From DMER64 sp041654355 (lineage in GTDB: Bacteria > Bacteroidota > Bacteroidia > Bacteroidales > UBA932), in contig JBAZDQ010000002.1 of assembly GCA_041654355.1 (NCBI GenBank), positions 1 through 64,000 on the forward strand: a stretch of 64,000 nucleotides of DNA, given 5' to 3'. Positions within the stretch are counted from its first letter, which is position 1. The number at the start of each line of letters is the position of its first letter. The notes below the pieces were generated by a model. The model made no database searches. It had not been told where the DNA came from and was given only the letters and a program-made list of their open reading frames with translations. Positions 6,695 through 16,285 of this stretch are shown here, piece after piece. Position numbers and translations under genes: made by a program.

Positions 6695-7417
6695 ATGATA
6701 GAAACAACGAGCCTGACTAAAAGATTTGGAGAACTTATTGCCGTGGACAATCTGAATTTGTCCATTGCCCACGGGGAGTTGTTTTCTTTGCTGGGGCTGA
6801 ACGGGGCCGGTAAGACCACAACCATTAAAATGCTTTCTTGTCTGATAAGGCCTTCCGGAGGTAGTGCACAGGTGATGGGTAAAGACCTGGTAAAAGAGGC
6901 CGGCGCCATAAAACAAAAAATCAATGTATCTCCCCAGGAAACGGCCATTGCCCCAAACCTTACCGTTCAGGAGAATCTGAAAATGACAGCAGGCGTATAC
7001 GGTCTTTCAAAAAAAAGTATGGCTGTCAAAATAAATGAAATGATTAACGTGTTCAGCCTGGAGGAAGTAAGGAACAAAAAAGCAAAATTACTTTCCGGGG
7101 GCATGCAGCGTAGGCTGAGTATAGCCATGGCCCTGATCACGGAACCCCGGATCCTGTTTTTAGATGAACCCACCCTGGGCCTGGACGTGTTGGCACGCAG
7201 GGAGTTATGGGCGATCATCACAAAATTGAAGGAAACCACCACCATCCTTTTAACCACGCATTATATGGAAGAAGCAGAAGCCCTTTCGGACCGGGTGGGA
7301 GTGATGATAAAGGGGAAAATCAGAGCCATGGGTACGGTACAGGATCTGTTGAAAACGACCCATACCCAAAAACTGGAAGATGCATTTATATTGCTTAATC
7401 AGAAAGAGGAGGCCTAA
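6695..7417 (+). CDS. ABC transporter ATP-binding protein (ABC-2 exporter type)
   Basis: 240 aa nucleotide-binding subunit. Walker A is GLNGAGKTTT (about 36-45), the Q-loop region is VSPQET, the signature is LSGGMQRR and Walker B is ILFLDEPT followed by the H-loop TTHYMEEAE. The DrrA/CcmA-like type drives ABC-2 exporters. The ATG at 6695 is preferred over the TTG at 6674, which would overlap the tRNA trailer zone. The permease follows with no gap, so the two form one exporter. Substrate (lipid, drug or polysaccharide) is not evident. Confidence 0.9.
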   Translation: MIETTSLTKRFGELIAVDNLNLSIAHGELFSLLGLNGAGKTTTIKMLSCLIRPSGGSAQVMGKDLVKEAGAIKQKINVSPQETAIAPNLTVQENLKMTAGVYGLSKKSMAVKINEMINVFSLEEVRNKKAKLLSGGMQRRLSIAMALITEPRILFLDEPTLGLDVLARRELWAIITKLKETTTILLTTHYMEEAEALSDRVGVMIKGKIRAMGTVQDLLKTTHTQKLEDAFILLNQKEEA

Positions 7418-8152
7418 ATGAAATTCATCTATTTTGCCGGCCGGAACTCTAAAGAAATACTCAGGGACCCCTTCTCCATGATCCTGGCAGGGGTATTACC
7501 CGTGATCTTTATTGTGCTGTTTTCAATCATTTCCGGGAATGTCCCCATGGAAGTATTTCAGCCAGTAAACATTGTCCCGGGACTGACCATATTCGGTTTT
7601 ACTTTTATCACGATGTTCCTGGGACTGCTCATAGCAAAAGACAAAAGTTCTTCTTTTTTAACAAGGTTGTTCGTTTCCCCCTTAAAACCCTGGGATTTCA
7701 TAATGGGGTATTTCGTCCCTGTATTGCCGATGGCAGTTATCATAGCGGTGAGCTGCCTGGTAACCGGTCTGTTTGTAGGGGTGCCGCTTTCTGTAAAGCT
7801 TTTATTCACATTCCTTTCATTTATTCCCTTCGTACTTTTCTCCGGTTTTCTGGGGATATTCCTGGGTACAATATGCCGGGAAACTCAGGTGTTGGCCGTC
7901 GGCAATATATTCATCATAGCCTGCCCCCTTTTGGGCGGGGCCTGGATGGACGTGAACATCCTGGGAGAAACATTAAAGAAAATTACGGATCTTTTACCGT
8001 TTTCACATGCCATTGAAGCGTCCCGTATTGTATTGTCCGGCCGCCCGGACAATCTATGGATCCACCTGGGAGTTGTCTGTCTTTATGCCTTTGTGTTTTT
8101 TGTGTTGGCGGTATTCTTTTTTAGTAGAAAGATGAGATCAGATTACAGATAA
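7418..8152 (+). CDS. ABC-2 type transporter permease
   Basis: 244 aa with about six membrane segments, the ABC-2 membrane fold (GLLIAKDKSSSFLTRLFVSPLKPWDFIMGYF is in the cytoplasmic loop region in shortened form). It starts on the base after the ATPase stop codon. The end overlaps the convergent mntP gene by 15 bases. With the preceding ATPase it would form a 2+2 exporter. Confidence 0.88.
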   Translation: MKFIYFAGRNSKEILRDPFSMILAGVLPVIFIVLFSIISGNVPMEVFQPVNIVPGLTIFGFTFITMFLGLLIAKDKSSSFLTRLFVSPLKPWDFIMGYFVPVLPMAVIIAVSCLVTGLFVGVPLSVKLLFTFLSFIPFVLFSGFLGIFLGTICRETQVLAVGNIFIIACPLLGGAWMDVNILGETLKKITDLLPFSHAIEASRIVLSGRPDNLWIHLGVVCLYAFVFFVLAVFFFSRKMRSDYR

Positions 8153-8695
8153 GTGTTCCAATAAGATCTTCACTCCTATCAGTATCAGGATAATGCCTCC
8201 TGTCAATTCGGCTTTTGAACTGAACCGGGAACCGAATAAATGCCCCAGTTTTACTCCCAGAAATGACATTACAAATGTTACGGCCCCTATTAAAACCACG
8301 GCGGTTATGATGTTGGTTTCCAGGAATCCAAGCGTAATCCCTGCAGCAAGAGCGTCTATACTGGTTGCTATTGCCAGGACGAGCATGGATCTTAATCCGA
8401 ACGAACAATCCGGCTGTTCTTTTTCTTTAAATGATTCCACAACCATTCTGCCTCCAATAAAAGCCAAAAGCAGGAAAGCGATCCAGTGATCGAATGAAGC
8501 GATCAGGTGGTGAAACCGAACACCGGCCCAATACCCAATCAGAGGCATAAGTGCTTGGAAAACACCAAAAAAGAAGCCGGCCTTCAAGGCGTTTCCCCAA
8601 TTCATACGGGCTTGTGTCATTCCTTTACAGACAGATACTGCGAAAGCATCCATGGCCAGTCCTATGGCCATAAAGATCAGGCTCAGTGTTTCCAT
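8138..8695 (-). CDS. mntP: Putative manganese efflux pump MntP
   Basis: 185 aa, six predicted membrane helices in two repeats. The conserved acidic motifs are MGLAMDAFAVSVCKG-like near the N-terminus (AIGLAMDAFAVSV) and ATSIDALAAG in the second half, both typical of MntP/YebN. Members export Mn(II) and protect from manganese excess. A promoter box TATATTTG on the minus strand (8783-8790) leaves a leader of about 80 bases. I looked for a yybP-ykoY manganese riboswitch in that leader and saw no convincing one. Confidence 0.9.
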   Translation of the reverse strand: METLSLIFMAIGLAMDAFAVSVCKGMTQARMNWGNALKAGFFFGVFQALMPLIGYWAGVRFHHLIASFDHWIAFLLLAFIGGRMVVESFKEKEQPDCSFGLRSMLVLAIATSIDALAAGITLGFLETNIITAVVLIGAVTFVMSFLGVKLGHLFGSRFSSKAELTGGIILILIGVKILLEHLSVI

Positions 8696-8808
8696 TCTTT
8701 TGCTTTGTTATGTATTACCCTGAAAATTTCCCACGCATTACAAGAGGAAAAGGAATAATTCTTAATTTTACTTTTCCGGTAACAAATATATATAATTTGA
8801 AGACGTAT

Positions 8809-9864
8809 ATGAAGAAATATATTCTTACAGCTTTTGCAATACTGTGCCTGTTTCCGGTTCGGGGACAGGAAATCAAACCACGAATTGTTATCGTAGCTAC
8901 TGGAGGGACTATCGCAGGTATAGCCGCGTCCCCTGCCGAAAACGCATATACCCCGGCACAATTGACCGTGGAGACTCTGATCAGGCAGGTTCCCCAAATA
9001 ACCGGAAAAGCCTCCGTAAAGGGTGTCCAGCTATGTAATATTGCCAGCCAGTATATGACTCCGCGTATATGGATCCGTTTGGCCCGGGTCGTGGATTCGT
9101 TGTTTAGCGGCGATCATTGTGACGGAATAGTGGTTACTCACGGAACCGACACCATGGAAGAAACGGCGTTTTTCCTTGACCTGGTGAATTCTCATGAAAG
9201 CCCGGTGGTCTTTACAGGATCCATGAGACCTTCAAACAGTCCCGGGGCCGACGGCCCGGCCAATCTCTACAACGCCGTTTGCCTGGCGGCAGATCCTGCA
9301 GCCGGAGGAAAAGGTGTGCTTGTAGTGATGAATGATTACATATTTTCTGCTGCCGGGGTGACTAAGACTCATACAGTTAACCCACAGGCCTTTGAAAGTC
9401 CGGATCAGGGGCCAATAGGGATCGTCCGCGGAGGAAATACAGTTTTCTACTACCCTTTGCGCGAAAGACTCCTGTGCAAAGAAAAGTTTTCAATCCGGGA
9501 ACTGGTCAATCAGGATCTTCCCCGGGTTGACATTGTCATGTCTTATGCCGGTGCAACTTCCCTCTTGTTTGATGCATTGGCAGAGAACGGAGTTGACGGT
9601 ATTGTTATTGCCGGGGTCGGGCACGGGAATTATTCCCGTGAGATCGACAACTCGGCAAAACTGGCCGTTAGGAACGGTGTGGCGGTGGTACGGGCAACCA
9701 GGGTGCTGCAGGGCGGGGTTTCATCCGACACGGAAAATACTTTTGAAGGACAGGTGGTCAGCAGGTCACTTTCTCCTCAAAAAGCAAGAATTCTGCTGAT
9801 GCTTGCCTTGACTGTGTCCCGCCAACCGGTTGACATACAGCATTTGTTTGATCAATACCCCTGA
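8809..9864 (+). CDS. ansB: L-asparaginase, periplasmic type II
   Basis: 351 aa starting with a clear Sec signal peptide (KKYILTAFAILCLFPVRGQ). It hydrolyses asparagine to aspartate and ammonia. Both catalytic Thr motifs are present: VIVATGGTIAG at about residue 25 and VVTHGTDTMEETAFFL near 105, plus TGSMRPSNSPGADGPANL. The ATG at 8809 is chosen over longer frames because the signal peptide starts there. It is divergent from mntP and ends 3 bases before the convergent DUF389 gene. The signal and motifs make the assignment firm; the split between type II asparaginase and a dual glutaminase is not resolvable here. Confidence 0.93.
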   Translation: MKKYILTAFAILCLFPVRGQEIKPRIVIVATGGTIAGIAASPAENAYTPAQLTVETLIRQVPQITGKASVKGVQLCNIASQYMTPRIWIRLARVVDSLFSGDHCDGIVVTHGTDTMEETAFFLDLVNSHESPVVFTGSMRPSNSPGADGPANLYNAVCLAADPAAGGKGVLVVMNDYIFSAAGVTKTHTVNPQAFESPDQGPIGIVRGGNTVFYYPLRERLLCKEKFSIRELVNQDLPRVDIVMSYAGATSLLFDALAENGVDGIVIAGVGHGNYSREIDNSAKLAVRNGVAVVRATRVLQGGVSSDTENTFEGQVVSRSLSPQKARILLMLALTVSRQPVDIQHLFDQYP

Positions 9865-9867
9865 ATA

Positions 9868-11223
9868 CTACTCGGCAATTAAACGCAGTTTTTTCGTATC
9901 AATCCGGGTTTTCAGCCAATCCGACATTACTTGCAGTTGTTCGGCAGGCGGAATGGAATCAAATTTTACTACGGCAATGGTCAGGGTGTCTTTTTCCTGA
10001 TGGTTCATAGTAACATTAATGGCCTGTGAAATAGACAATTCATGTGCCGAAGGATAAAGCACGGTCAACTCGCCTATTAATTCACTGCTGAGGGCTTCAA
10101 AGTACCGGTAGCGGTCCAGACTGGTGCTGAGTGTATCTATGATCTCTTGTTGAGCATGTATACGTTCCTCGCTTTTTTGATAAAAATCTTCCAGTACTGA
10201 AGAACGTATGGCATTCAGATCTACTCTTTCCTTTCCTCCCTGAACTACGGTAAGCCGGCTGTTTTCCAATCTTTGAAAACGGTTCATCTGGCCGCGGGCA
10301 ACCGATAAAGCGTCTTCAGGAACCTCCCGGCCTATGAGCATCAGATCAATCGTTTTGTTCTTGTAGGATATGTTACGGCTAATGATCTGGGTATCCGGAA
10401 ATGTAAAAGCTTTATCAATATACTGGTTGGCTTCATTTTCATAAATGGAGGAACGGACAATATCTATAGTCAGCAACAGGGCGGGGATCATGGTTATTAT
10501 GACTATGGCCAGGATGGAACGTTTTACGGCCTGTTCCCGTTTTTTTTCACGGAAAACCTTGTGTTCATAACCCCTTATGCGGGTTCCCACAAAAGTGGCG
10601 GAAACAATAAAAACGGTATTGATGAAATACAAATAAAATGCACCCAGGAAAAAACGCAGACTTCCTGTGGCGATCCCGAATCCGGCAGTACAAAGAGGGG
10701 GCATTAGCGCAGTGGCGATGGCAACTCCGGGAATAACATTGCCTTTGTCTTTGGTGGACAGGGCAATAAAACCTGCCAAACCTCCCATCAGGGCAATGAA
10801 CACATCGTATATAGTCGGAGATGTCCTGGCAAGCAATTCGGATTGTGGCTGGTCAAAAGGAGATAAAACAAAAAACAGGGCTGCTGTCAAAATACTGATC
10901 ACGGTAGCAACCGTATAACTTCTCAGCGATTTCTTAAGCAATTCCAGGTCGTTAATACCCAGAGCCAGGCCCAATCCTATGAGAGGCCCCATAAGCGGGG
11001 AGATAAGCATGGCTCCTATGACAACTGCCGCTGAATTGATATTCAGTCCCAGGGAAGCAATGAGAATAGCAAAGATCAGGATCCAAAGGTTGGCACCTTT
11101 GAATTCCACTCCACCACGGATGTTGGCGATTGTCTCCAGTTCATTTTCTTTATCTCTTCTCAGGTAAAAATAATACTTGAGAAACCTGATAAAGGAAGGT
11201 TTTCGACTTTCTTCGTTGTCCAT
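9868..11223 (-). CDS. DUF389 (TIGR00341-like) integral membrane protein
   Basis: 451 aa. Residues 45-250 hold the DUF389 hydrophobic domain with the hallmark stretch INSAAVVIGAMLISPLMGP and later VAIATALMPPLCTAGFG. After the last helix (about 235-255) comes a 200-residue soluble region with a coiled-coil look (YQKSEERIHAQQEIIDTLSTSL). The function of the family is unknown. It lies 20 bases downstream of metG on the same strand, so it may share the metG transcript. Confidence 0.85.
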   Translation of the reverse strand: MDNEESRKPSFIRFLKYYFYLRRDKENELETIANIRGGVEFKGANLWILIFAILIASLGLNINSAAVVIGAMLISPLMGPLIGLGLALGINDLELLKKSLRSYTVATVISILTAALFFVLSPFDQPQSELLARTSPTIYDVFIALMGGLAGFIALSTKDKGNVIPGVAIATALMPPLCTAGFGIATGSLRFFLGAFYLYFINTVFIVSATFVGTRIRGYEHKVFREKKREQAVKRSILAIVIITMIPALLLTIDIVRSSIYENEANQYIDKAFTFPDTQIISRNISYKNKTIDLMLIGREVPEDALSVARGQMNRFQRLENSRLTVVQGGKERVDLNAIRSSVLEDFYQKSEERIHAQQEIIDTLSTSLDRYRYFEALSSELIGELTVLYPSAHELSISQAINVTMNHQEKDTLTIAVVKFDSIPPAEQLQVMSDWLKTRIDTKKLRLIAE

Positions 11224-11243
11224 ATATTTACTATGAATGAAAA

Positions 11244-13268
11244 CTAACCGATGACGGCTCCGTTTCCGATCCCTTCAAGCGGGGAAACCAGGCGCATGGT
11301 GCCGTCCGGTTCTTTGGCCATCAGGATCATGCCTTGCGATTCTATACCCCTGATCTTCCTGGGAAGCAGGTTGGCAAGGATACAGATCTGGCGTCCTGTC
11401 ATATCTTCCGGCCGGTAGTGTTCCGCTATACCGGATACGATCACCCGTTGGTCCAGGCCGGTATCTATGGTGAGCTTCAGTAGTTTGTCGGTTTTGGGAA
11501 CCCTTTCTGCCTGCAGGACCGTTGCTACACGGATGTCCATCTTTGAAAAATCGTCTATAGAACATGAAGGCGATGCGGGAGCAATGTCTTTTTTAACAGG
11601 TTTTTTCAATTTTGCCACTTGTGTTTCAACTTCTGCATCTTCAATTTTGCGGAATAACAATACAGGTTCGTTCAAAACATGTCCGGCTGCCAGGAGGTTT
11701 TGCTCACCGAATGCAGACCAGGGCAATTGTTCCGGGATATTGAGGATCTGTCTGAGTTTATCCGTTGTAAAAGGGAGGAATGGTTCCAGAGCAATGGTCA
11801 GGCTCGCACAGATCTGTAAGGATATGTTCAGGATCGTACCTACCCGGTCCATATCTGTTTTGGCCACTTTCCAGGGTTCTGTATCTGCCAGGTACTTGTT
11901 TCCCAGCCGGGCCAGGTTCATGGCTTCCTTAAGTGAATCCCTGAAACGGTAATGTTCCAGGTGATTTTCCAGCGCCTTTTTGACACCAGGGATTGTCCCG
12001 GTTATTTCTGTGTCAAAGGCAGTCATTCCGGCAATTTCGGGGACGGCTCCGTTAAAGTATTTGTGAGTAAGTACAACAGCCCGGTTCACGAAATTGCCCA
12101 GGATGGCTACCAATTCATTGTTGTTTCTGGCCTGGAATTCTTTCCATGTGAAGTCATTATCCTTTGTTTCCGGTGTTGTGGCACATAGGGTATAACGTAA
12201 AACATCCTGCTGATCAGGGAATTCATCCAGGTATTCATGAAGCCATACGGCCCAGTTACGTGAAGTGGAGATCTTTTCGCCTTCCAGGTTAAGAAATTCA
12301 TTGGCAGGAACATTTTCCGGCAGGATATATCCGCCGTGGGCTTTTAGCATGGAAGGAAAAACTATGCAATGGAATACAATGTTGTCTTTCCCTATGAAAT
12401 GGACCATTTTCGTGTCTTCGCTTTTCCACCAGGTTTCCCAGGAATCGGGATACAGTTCTATGGTGTTGGAAATATAACCGATAGGGGCATCAAACCATAC
12501 ATACAGCACCTTCCCTTCGGCTCCTTCCACGGGAACGGGAACGCCCCAGTCCAGATCCCGGCTGACGGCTCTTGGCTGCAATCCGTTGTCCAGCCATGAT
12601 TTGCATTGTCCGTAGACATTGGGTTTCCATTCCTTATGATTTTCCAGGATCCATTCTTTCAGCCAGGGCTCGTATTGATCCAGGGGCAAGTACCAGTGTT
12701 TGGTTTTTCTTTTTTCAGGAATGCTCCCGCTTATGGAAGAGTGCGGATTGATCAGTTCATCCGGAGACAGGGTGGATCCGCATTTTTCGCACTGATCTCC
12801 GTAAGCGTCGGGATGACCGCAACGCGGGCAAGTTCCTACAATATACCTGTCTGCCAGAAATGCTTTGGCTTCCGGATCGTAATACTGTTCTGTTTCTTTT
12901 TCAATGAATTTGCCATCATTGTACAATTTCCTGAAAAAATCCGCTGCTGTTTTGTAATGTATTTCAGAGGTGGTCCGGGAATAGACATCAAATGAGATTC
13001 CCAGTCGCCTGAACGATTCTTTTATCTGTGTATGGTATTTATCCACAATGTCTTGCGGTTTAATGCCCAATTGTCTTGCTTTTATGGTAATGGGAACCCC
13101 ATGTTCATCCGATCCTCCTACAAAACATACGTTACGTCCGCGAAGACGCATGTAACGCGCATAAATGTCTGCCGGAACGTATACGCCAGCCAGGTGTCCA
13201 ATATGAAGGGGACCGTTGGCGTAAGGCAGGGCCGAAGTTATCAGGTATCGTTTGTAATCTTTTTGCAT
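11244..13268 (-). CDS. metG: Methionyl-tRNA synthetase
   Basis: 674 aa. It charges tRNA-Met with methionine. The HIGH motif is in SALPYANGPLHIGHLAG (about 12-28), the zinc-knuckle CPRCGHPDAYGDQCEKCG near 145, WFDAPIGYIS for the methionine pocket, and the KMSKS-like loop reads KISTSRN. The last 110 residues are an EMAP/Trbp111-type tRNA-binding domain (DFSKMDIRVATV), which also supports dimerisation. Length is that of the family. It follows dnaG on the same strand after 18 bases. Confidence 0.97.
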   Translation of the reverse strand: MQKDYKRYLITSALPYANGPLHIGHLAGVYVPADIYARYMRLRGRNVCFVGGSDEHGVPITIKARQLGIKPQDIVDKYHTQIKESFRRLGISFDVYSRTTSEIHYKTAADFFRKLYNDGKFIEKETEQYYDPEAKAFLADRYIVGTCPRCGHPDAYGDQCEKCGSTLSPDELINPHSSISGSIPEKRKTKHWYLPLDQYEPWLKEWILENHKEWKPNVYGQCKSWLDNGLQPRAVSRDLDWGVPVPVEGAEGKVLYVWFDAPIGYISNTIELYPDSWETWWKSEDTKMVHFIGKDNIVFHCIVFPSMLKAHGGYILPENVPANEFLNLEGEKISTSRNWAVWLHEYLDEFPDQQDVLRYTLCATTPETKDNDFTWKEFQARNNNELVAILGNFVNRAVVLTHKYFNGAVPEIAGMTAFDTEITGTIPGVKKALENHLEHYRFRDSLKEAMNLARLGNKYLADTEPWKVAKTDMDRVGTILNISLQICASLTIALEPFLPFTTDKLRQILNIPEQLPWSAFGEQNLLAAGHVLNEPVLLFRKIEDAEVETQVAKLKKPVKKDIAPASPSCSIDDFSKMDIRVATVLQAERVPKTDKLLKLTIDTGLDQRVIVSGIAEHYRPEDMTGRQICILANLLPRKIRGIESQGMILMAKEPDGTMRLVSPLEGIGNGAVIG

Positions 13269-13286
13269 AACGGTTTAACAGGTTAA

Positions 13287-15215
13287 TTAATTCAATCGGT
13301 TCAATTCTTTGGCAAAGGAATTTCTCACATCCATCATTACCATAAGGTCTTTCACGATCTTATGTATCTTTTCATCTTCTCCCAGCATTTGTGCCTGCTG
13401 AAGATCACGTGTCAGTTGGGAGCAGGTTCCTGAAACGATGTTCATTTTGTAGACAAGCACCGATTTTGTGACATGTTCTTTCAAGAGTGATTCTTCCAGG
13501 GGCAGGCTGTCCCTGAGAACTTTCAGGTTGATAGGATGTGGATTGTTCAGCAGATCCAGTATGTGTTGGGATATGTCGGGATCCGGATGATTAATAAAGT
13601 GTTTTTTGCGAATCATATCGTCACCGCTGAGCCTTTTGTATTCTTTGTGTATTCTGGCGTAAAAAGGATCGCGGAATTCAAGTTCGTCCTCTGCCATCGC
13701 ATTTTCAATAAAATCAGAGACGGTAACATCATCAATGGCGGTTTGTCCGAATTTAATCAGGTAATACAGTATGTCCTTTTCACACCGGCTCAGATCGTCC
13801 TTGCCGGGGGCAACCGGTTGCGCCTGTGCTTCTTCTTCCGGAACAGGGTTCTGCACCGGCCTGATACCGGGTCTGGCAGCATAGCTTTCCTGTTCTTTTC
13901 TTTTTTTGCGGATGCGGGTAACTTCACGGGTAAGGATCACTTCTTCAATATCCAGGTGACGGCTGCATTCTTCAATATAGATCGTTCTGGTGATCGCATC
14001 GGGGACTACGGCTATACTGGCAATGACCTCCCGGATTAGAGACGACCTTTTTAACGGGTCTTTCATTTCCCCGGCCATCAGCGCGATCTTGAAATGGATA
14101 AAATCCGTTTCGTTGGTTTCAAGGAAATCGATCGTTTCACGGGCATTGTGTGAACGGGCATATGAATCCGGATCTTCCCCGTCCGGGAATTTTACCACTT
14201 TAACCTGTAAACCTTCTTCCAACAGCATGTCAATGCCTCGCAGGGATGCCTTGATACCGGCATCGTCTCCGTCATAAAGAACCGTTACCTGCTGGGTAAA
14301 TCTTTTTATAAGACGGATCTGATCTCCGGTCAGCGAAGTTCCGGAAGAGGCCACTACATTCCTGATCCCTGCCTGGAATAGTGAGATAACGTCTGTATAG
14401 CCTTCAACCAAATAGCATTTTTGCAATTTGGATATGTGTTGCTTGGCAAAATAGATACCGTACAGCGACCGGCTTTTATTATAGATCTCACTTTCCGGAG
14501 AATTTAAGTACTTAGCTGTCTGTTTGTCGTTTCTCAGAGTCCTTCCGCCAAAACCTATGATCCGGCCGCTCAGGGAATGAATGGGAAACATAATCCGGTC
14601 CTGGAAACGGTCATGCAACACTTCCGGTTTATTGTCCTGGGCAGGATAGTGCAGAGTCAGCCCGGTGGCTGTGAGCAGATCTTGTTTATACCCGGCCTCC
14701 AGAGCAGCCCGGGTAAAAATATTTTTTCCGGGAGGGGCAAAACCCAGTTGAAACTGACGAATAGCGGCTTCTGTTAAATCCCGTTCCTGAAGGTAACTCA
14801 GTCCTACGTCACGTCCGGCGGGCTCTTCCCACAGGTATCGTGAATAAAATTCCTGGGCGTATCCGTTGACAACCATCATGCTGTCTCGCCTTAGCCGGGT
14901 TTCAGTCTCGCCGGGAGTCTCTTCCTTGTCCTGGATGGAAATGTTGAATTTATTACCCAGGAACTTCAAAGCCTCCACATAGGAAAGCTGTTCGTGTTCC
15001 ATAATAAAACGAACCACGTTCCCTGCTTTTCCACAACCGAAACATTTGAATATACCTTTTGACGGCGAAACTGTAAAAGATGGTGTTTTTTCATTGTGAA
15101 AAGGACAACAGGCAACGTAATTGGCTCCACGCCGTTTCAAATTGACGTATTCTCCTATTACTGTCTCTATAGGAGCTGCTTCCAAAATACGTTCTATAGT
15201 GGCCTGATCTATCAT
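13287..15215 (-). CDS. dnaG: DNA primase
   Basis: 642 aa. Makes RNA primers at replication forks with DnaB helicase. The CHC2 zinc finger is CPFHNEKTPSFTVSP...CFGCG (about 38-65), then the catalytic core with FPIHSLSGRIIGFGGR, and the TOPRIM segment with VEGYTDVISL and VLYDGDDAGIKA (acidic metal ligands). The C-terminal third would bind DnaB. Its ATG shares one base with the trpS stop (TGATG), so trpS, dnaG and metG look like one operon. Confidence 0.97.
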   Translation of the reverse strand: MIDQATIERILEAAPIETVIGEYVNLKRRGANYVACCPFHNEKTPSFTVSPSKGIFKCFGCGKAGNVVRFIMEHEQLSYVEALKFLGNKFNISIQDKEETPGETETRLRRDSMMVVNGYAQEFYSRYLWEEPAGRDVGLSYLQERDLTEAAIRQFQLGFAPPGKNIFTRAALEAGYKQDLLTATGLTLHYPAQDNKPEVLHDRFQDRIMFPIHSLSGRIIGFGGRTLRNDKQTAKYLNSPESEIYNKSRSLYGIYFAKQHISKLQKCYLVEGYTDVISLFQAGIRNVVASSGTSLTGDQIRLIKRFTQQVTVLYDGDDAGIKASLRGIDMLLEEGLQVKVVKFPDGEDPDSYARSHNARETIDFLETNETDFIHFKIALMAGEMKDPLKRSSLIREVIASIAVVPDAITRTIYIEECSRHLDIEEVILTREVTRIRKKRKEQESYAARPGIRPVQNPVPEEEAQAQPVAPGKDDLSRCEKDILYYLIKFGQTAIDDVTVSDFIENAMAEDELEFRDPFYARIHKEYKRLSGDDMIRKKHFINHPDPDISQHILDLLNNPHPINLKVLRDSLPLEESLLKEHVTKSVLVYKMNIVSGTCSQLTRDLQQAQMLGEDEKIHKIVKDLMVMMDVRNSFAKELNRLN

Positions 15216-16204
15216 CAGAATGCTTTGAATCCTACCGCCTCACGAACCAGTGTCATCGTGGTCTGAGCTGAGGCCCTGGCTTCTGCCGTTCCTTTTTCTA
15301 TGACGAACTTCAAATAAGCGTTGTCGTGATAAATTTCTTCAATTCTTTCCTTTATGGGCAAAGTCTGCTTACAGATGTCGGCGGCCAACTGTTTTTTCAG
15401 GTCTCCGTAACGAATCGTGCAGTTGTTGTATTGATCTTTGAAATAGGCTACCGTCTGAGGTTCCGATACGACCGAGAGAAGAGTGAACAGGTTGGTGATT
15501 TCCGGGCTCATGGGACTTCCGGGAGCAGTCGGGCCGCTGTCGGTTAGTGCCCGCATTACTTTTTTGGTAATGGTTTTTTGATCGTCAACAAGGTATATGC
15601 CGTTGCCTTCGCTTTTTCCCATTTTTCCCGATCCGTCCAATCCCGGGATCTTCACAAGGTTCCCCCCAAAGTTGTAGGCTTCCGGCTCGGGAAATACATT
15701 GGTGTCGTATACTTTATTGAATCTTCGTGCCAGCAGGCGGGTGATCTCTAAATGCTGTTCCTGGTCTTTCCCAACGGGGACCCAGTCAGCCCGGTGGATC
15801 AGTATATCGGCCGCCATAAGAACAGGGTAAGTTAACAGCCCTGCGTTTACATTCTGTGGGTTTTGCCTGACTTTGTCTTTAAAAGATGCCGTACGCTCCA
15901 GTTCTCCTTTGTAGGTCAACATGTTTAAGAGTACAAAAAGTTCACTGACCTCTGGAACGCTGCTTTGCACGAATAAAGTGGATTTTTCCGGATCCAGGCC
16001 GGAAGCCAGGTACTCGGAAAGAATGATCCGGACATTGGAATGAAAATCATCCGGTTTGGGATGGGTGGTCAGGGAATGCAGGTCGGCAATAAAAAAATAA
16101 CATTTGGCCTGGTGCTGCAATTGGGTAAAATTCCGGAGTGCTCCGAAATAATTACCCAGGTGCAAGTGGCCTGTGGAACGTATGCCGCTCAAAACAGTTT
16201 TCAT
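15215..16204 (-). CDS. trpS: Tryptophanyl-tRNA synthetase
   Basis: 329 aa. It charges tRNA-Trp. The HIGH-like motif is SGIRSTGHLHLGNYFG at the N-terminus and the KMSKS motif reads KMGKSEGNG. The internal ATG at 16204 is chosen over the ATG at 16228 because MKTVLSGIRSTG is the usual family start and gives the usual length. It is the first gene of a probable trpS-dnaG-metG operon and is divergent from aroA. Confidence 0.96.
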   Translation of the reverse strand: MKTVLSGIRSTGHLHLGNYFGALRNFTQLQHQAKCYFFIADLHSLTTHPKPDDFHSNVRIILSEYLASGLDPEKSTLFVQSSVPEVSELFVLLNMLTYKGELERTASFKDKVRQNPQNVNAGLLTYPVLMAADILIHRADWVPVGKDQEQHLEITRLLARRFNKVYDTNVFPEPEAYNFGGNLVKIPGLDGSGKMGKSEGNGIYLVDDQKTITKKVMRALTDSGPTAPGSPMSPEITNLFTLLSVVSEPQTVAYFKDQYNNCTIRYGDLKKQLAADICKQTLPIKERIEEIYHDNAYLKFVIEKGTAEARASAQTTMTLVREAVGFKAF

Positions 16205-16259
16205 AAGTAAAGGAGGTTCAAAATTCAACTCACAAAGTTAGTCTTTTTTAGGTAAATGT

Positions 16260-16267
16260 TATCTTTG
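16260..16267 (+). promoter_or_regulatory. Promoter -7 box of aroA-aroC
   Basis: TATCTTTG fits TAnnTTTG and ends 18 bases before the aroA ATG. A convincing TTTG at -33 is not seen. Confidence 0.55.
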
Positions 16268-16285
16268 TATATCTATACTTGAGAC

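Noticed and set aside
8696..8782. Possible manganese riboswitch before mntP
   Set aside because: The leader is long enough, but none of the conserved yybP-ykoY loop sequences could be seen.
16211..16216. AGGAGG on the plus strand upstream of aroA
   Set aside because: It lies 70 bases before the aroA ATG, in the trpS start region, too far to act as a ribosome site.
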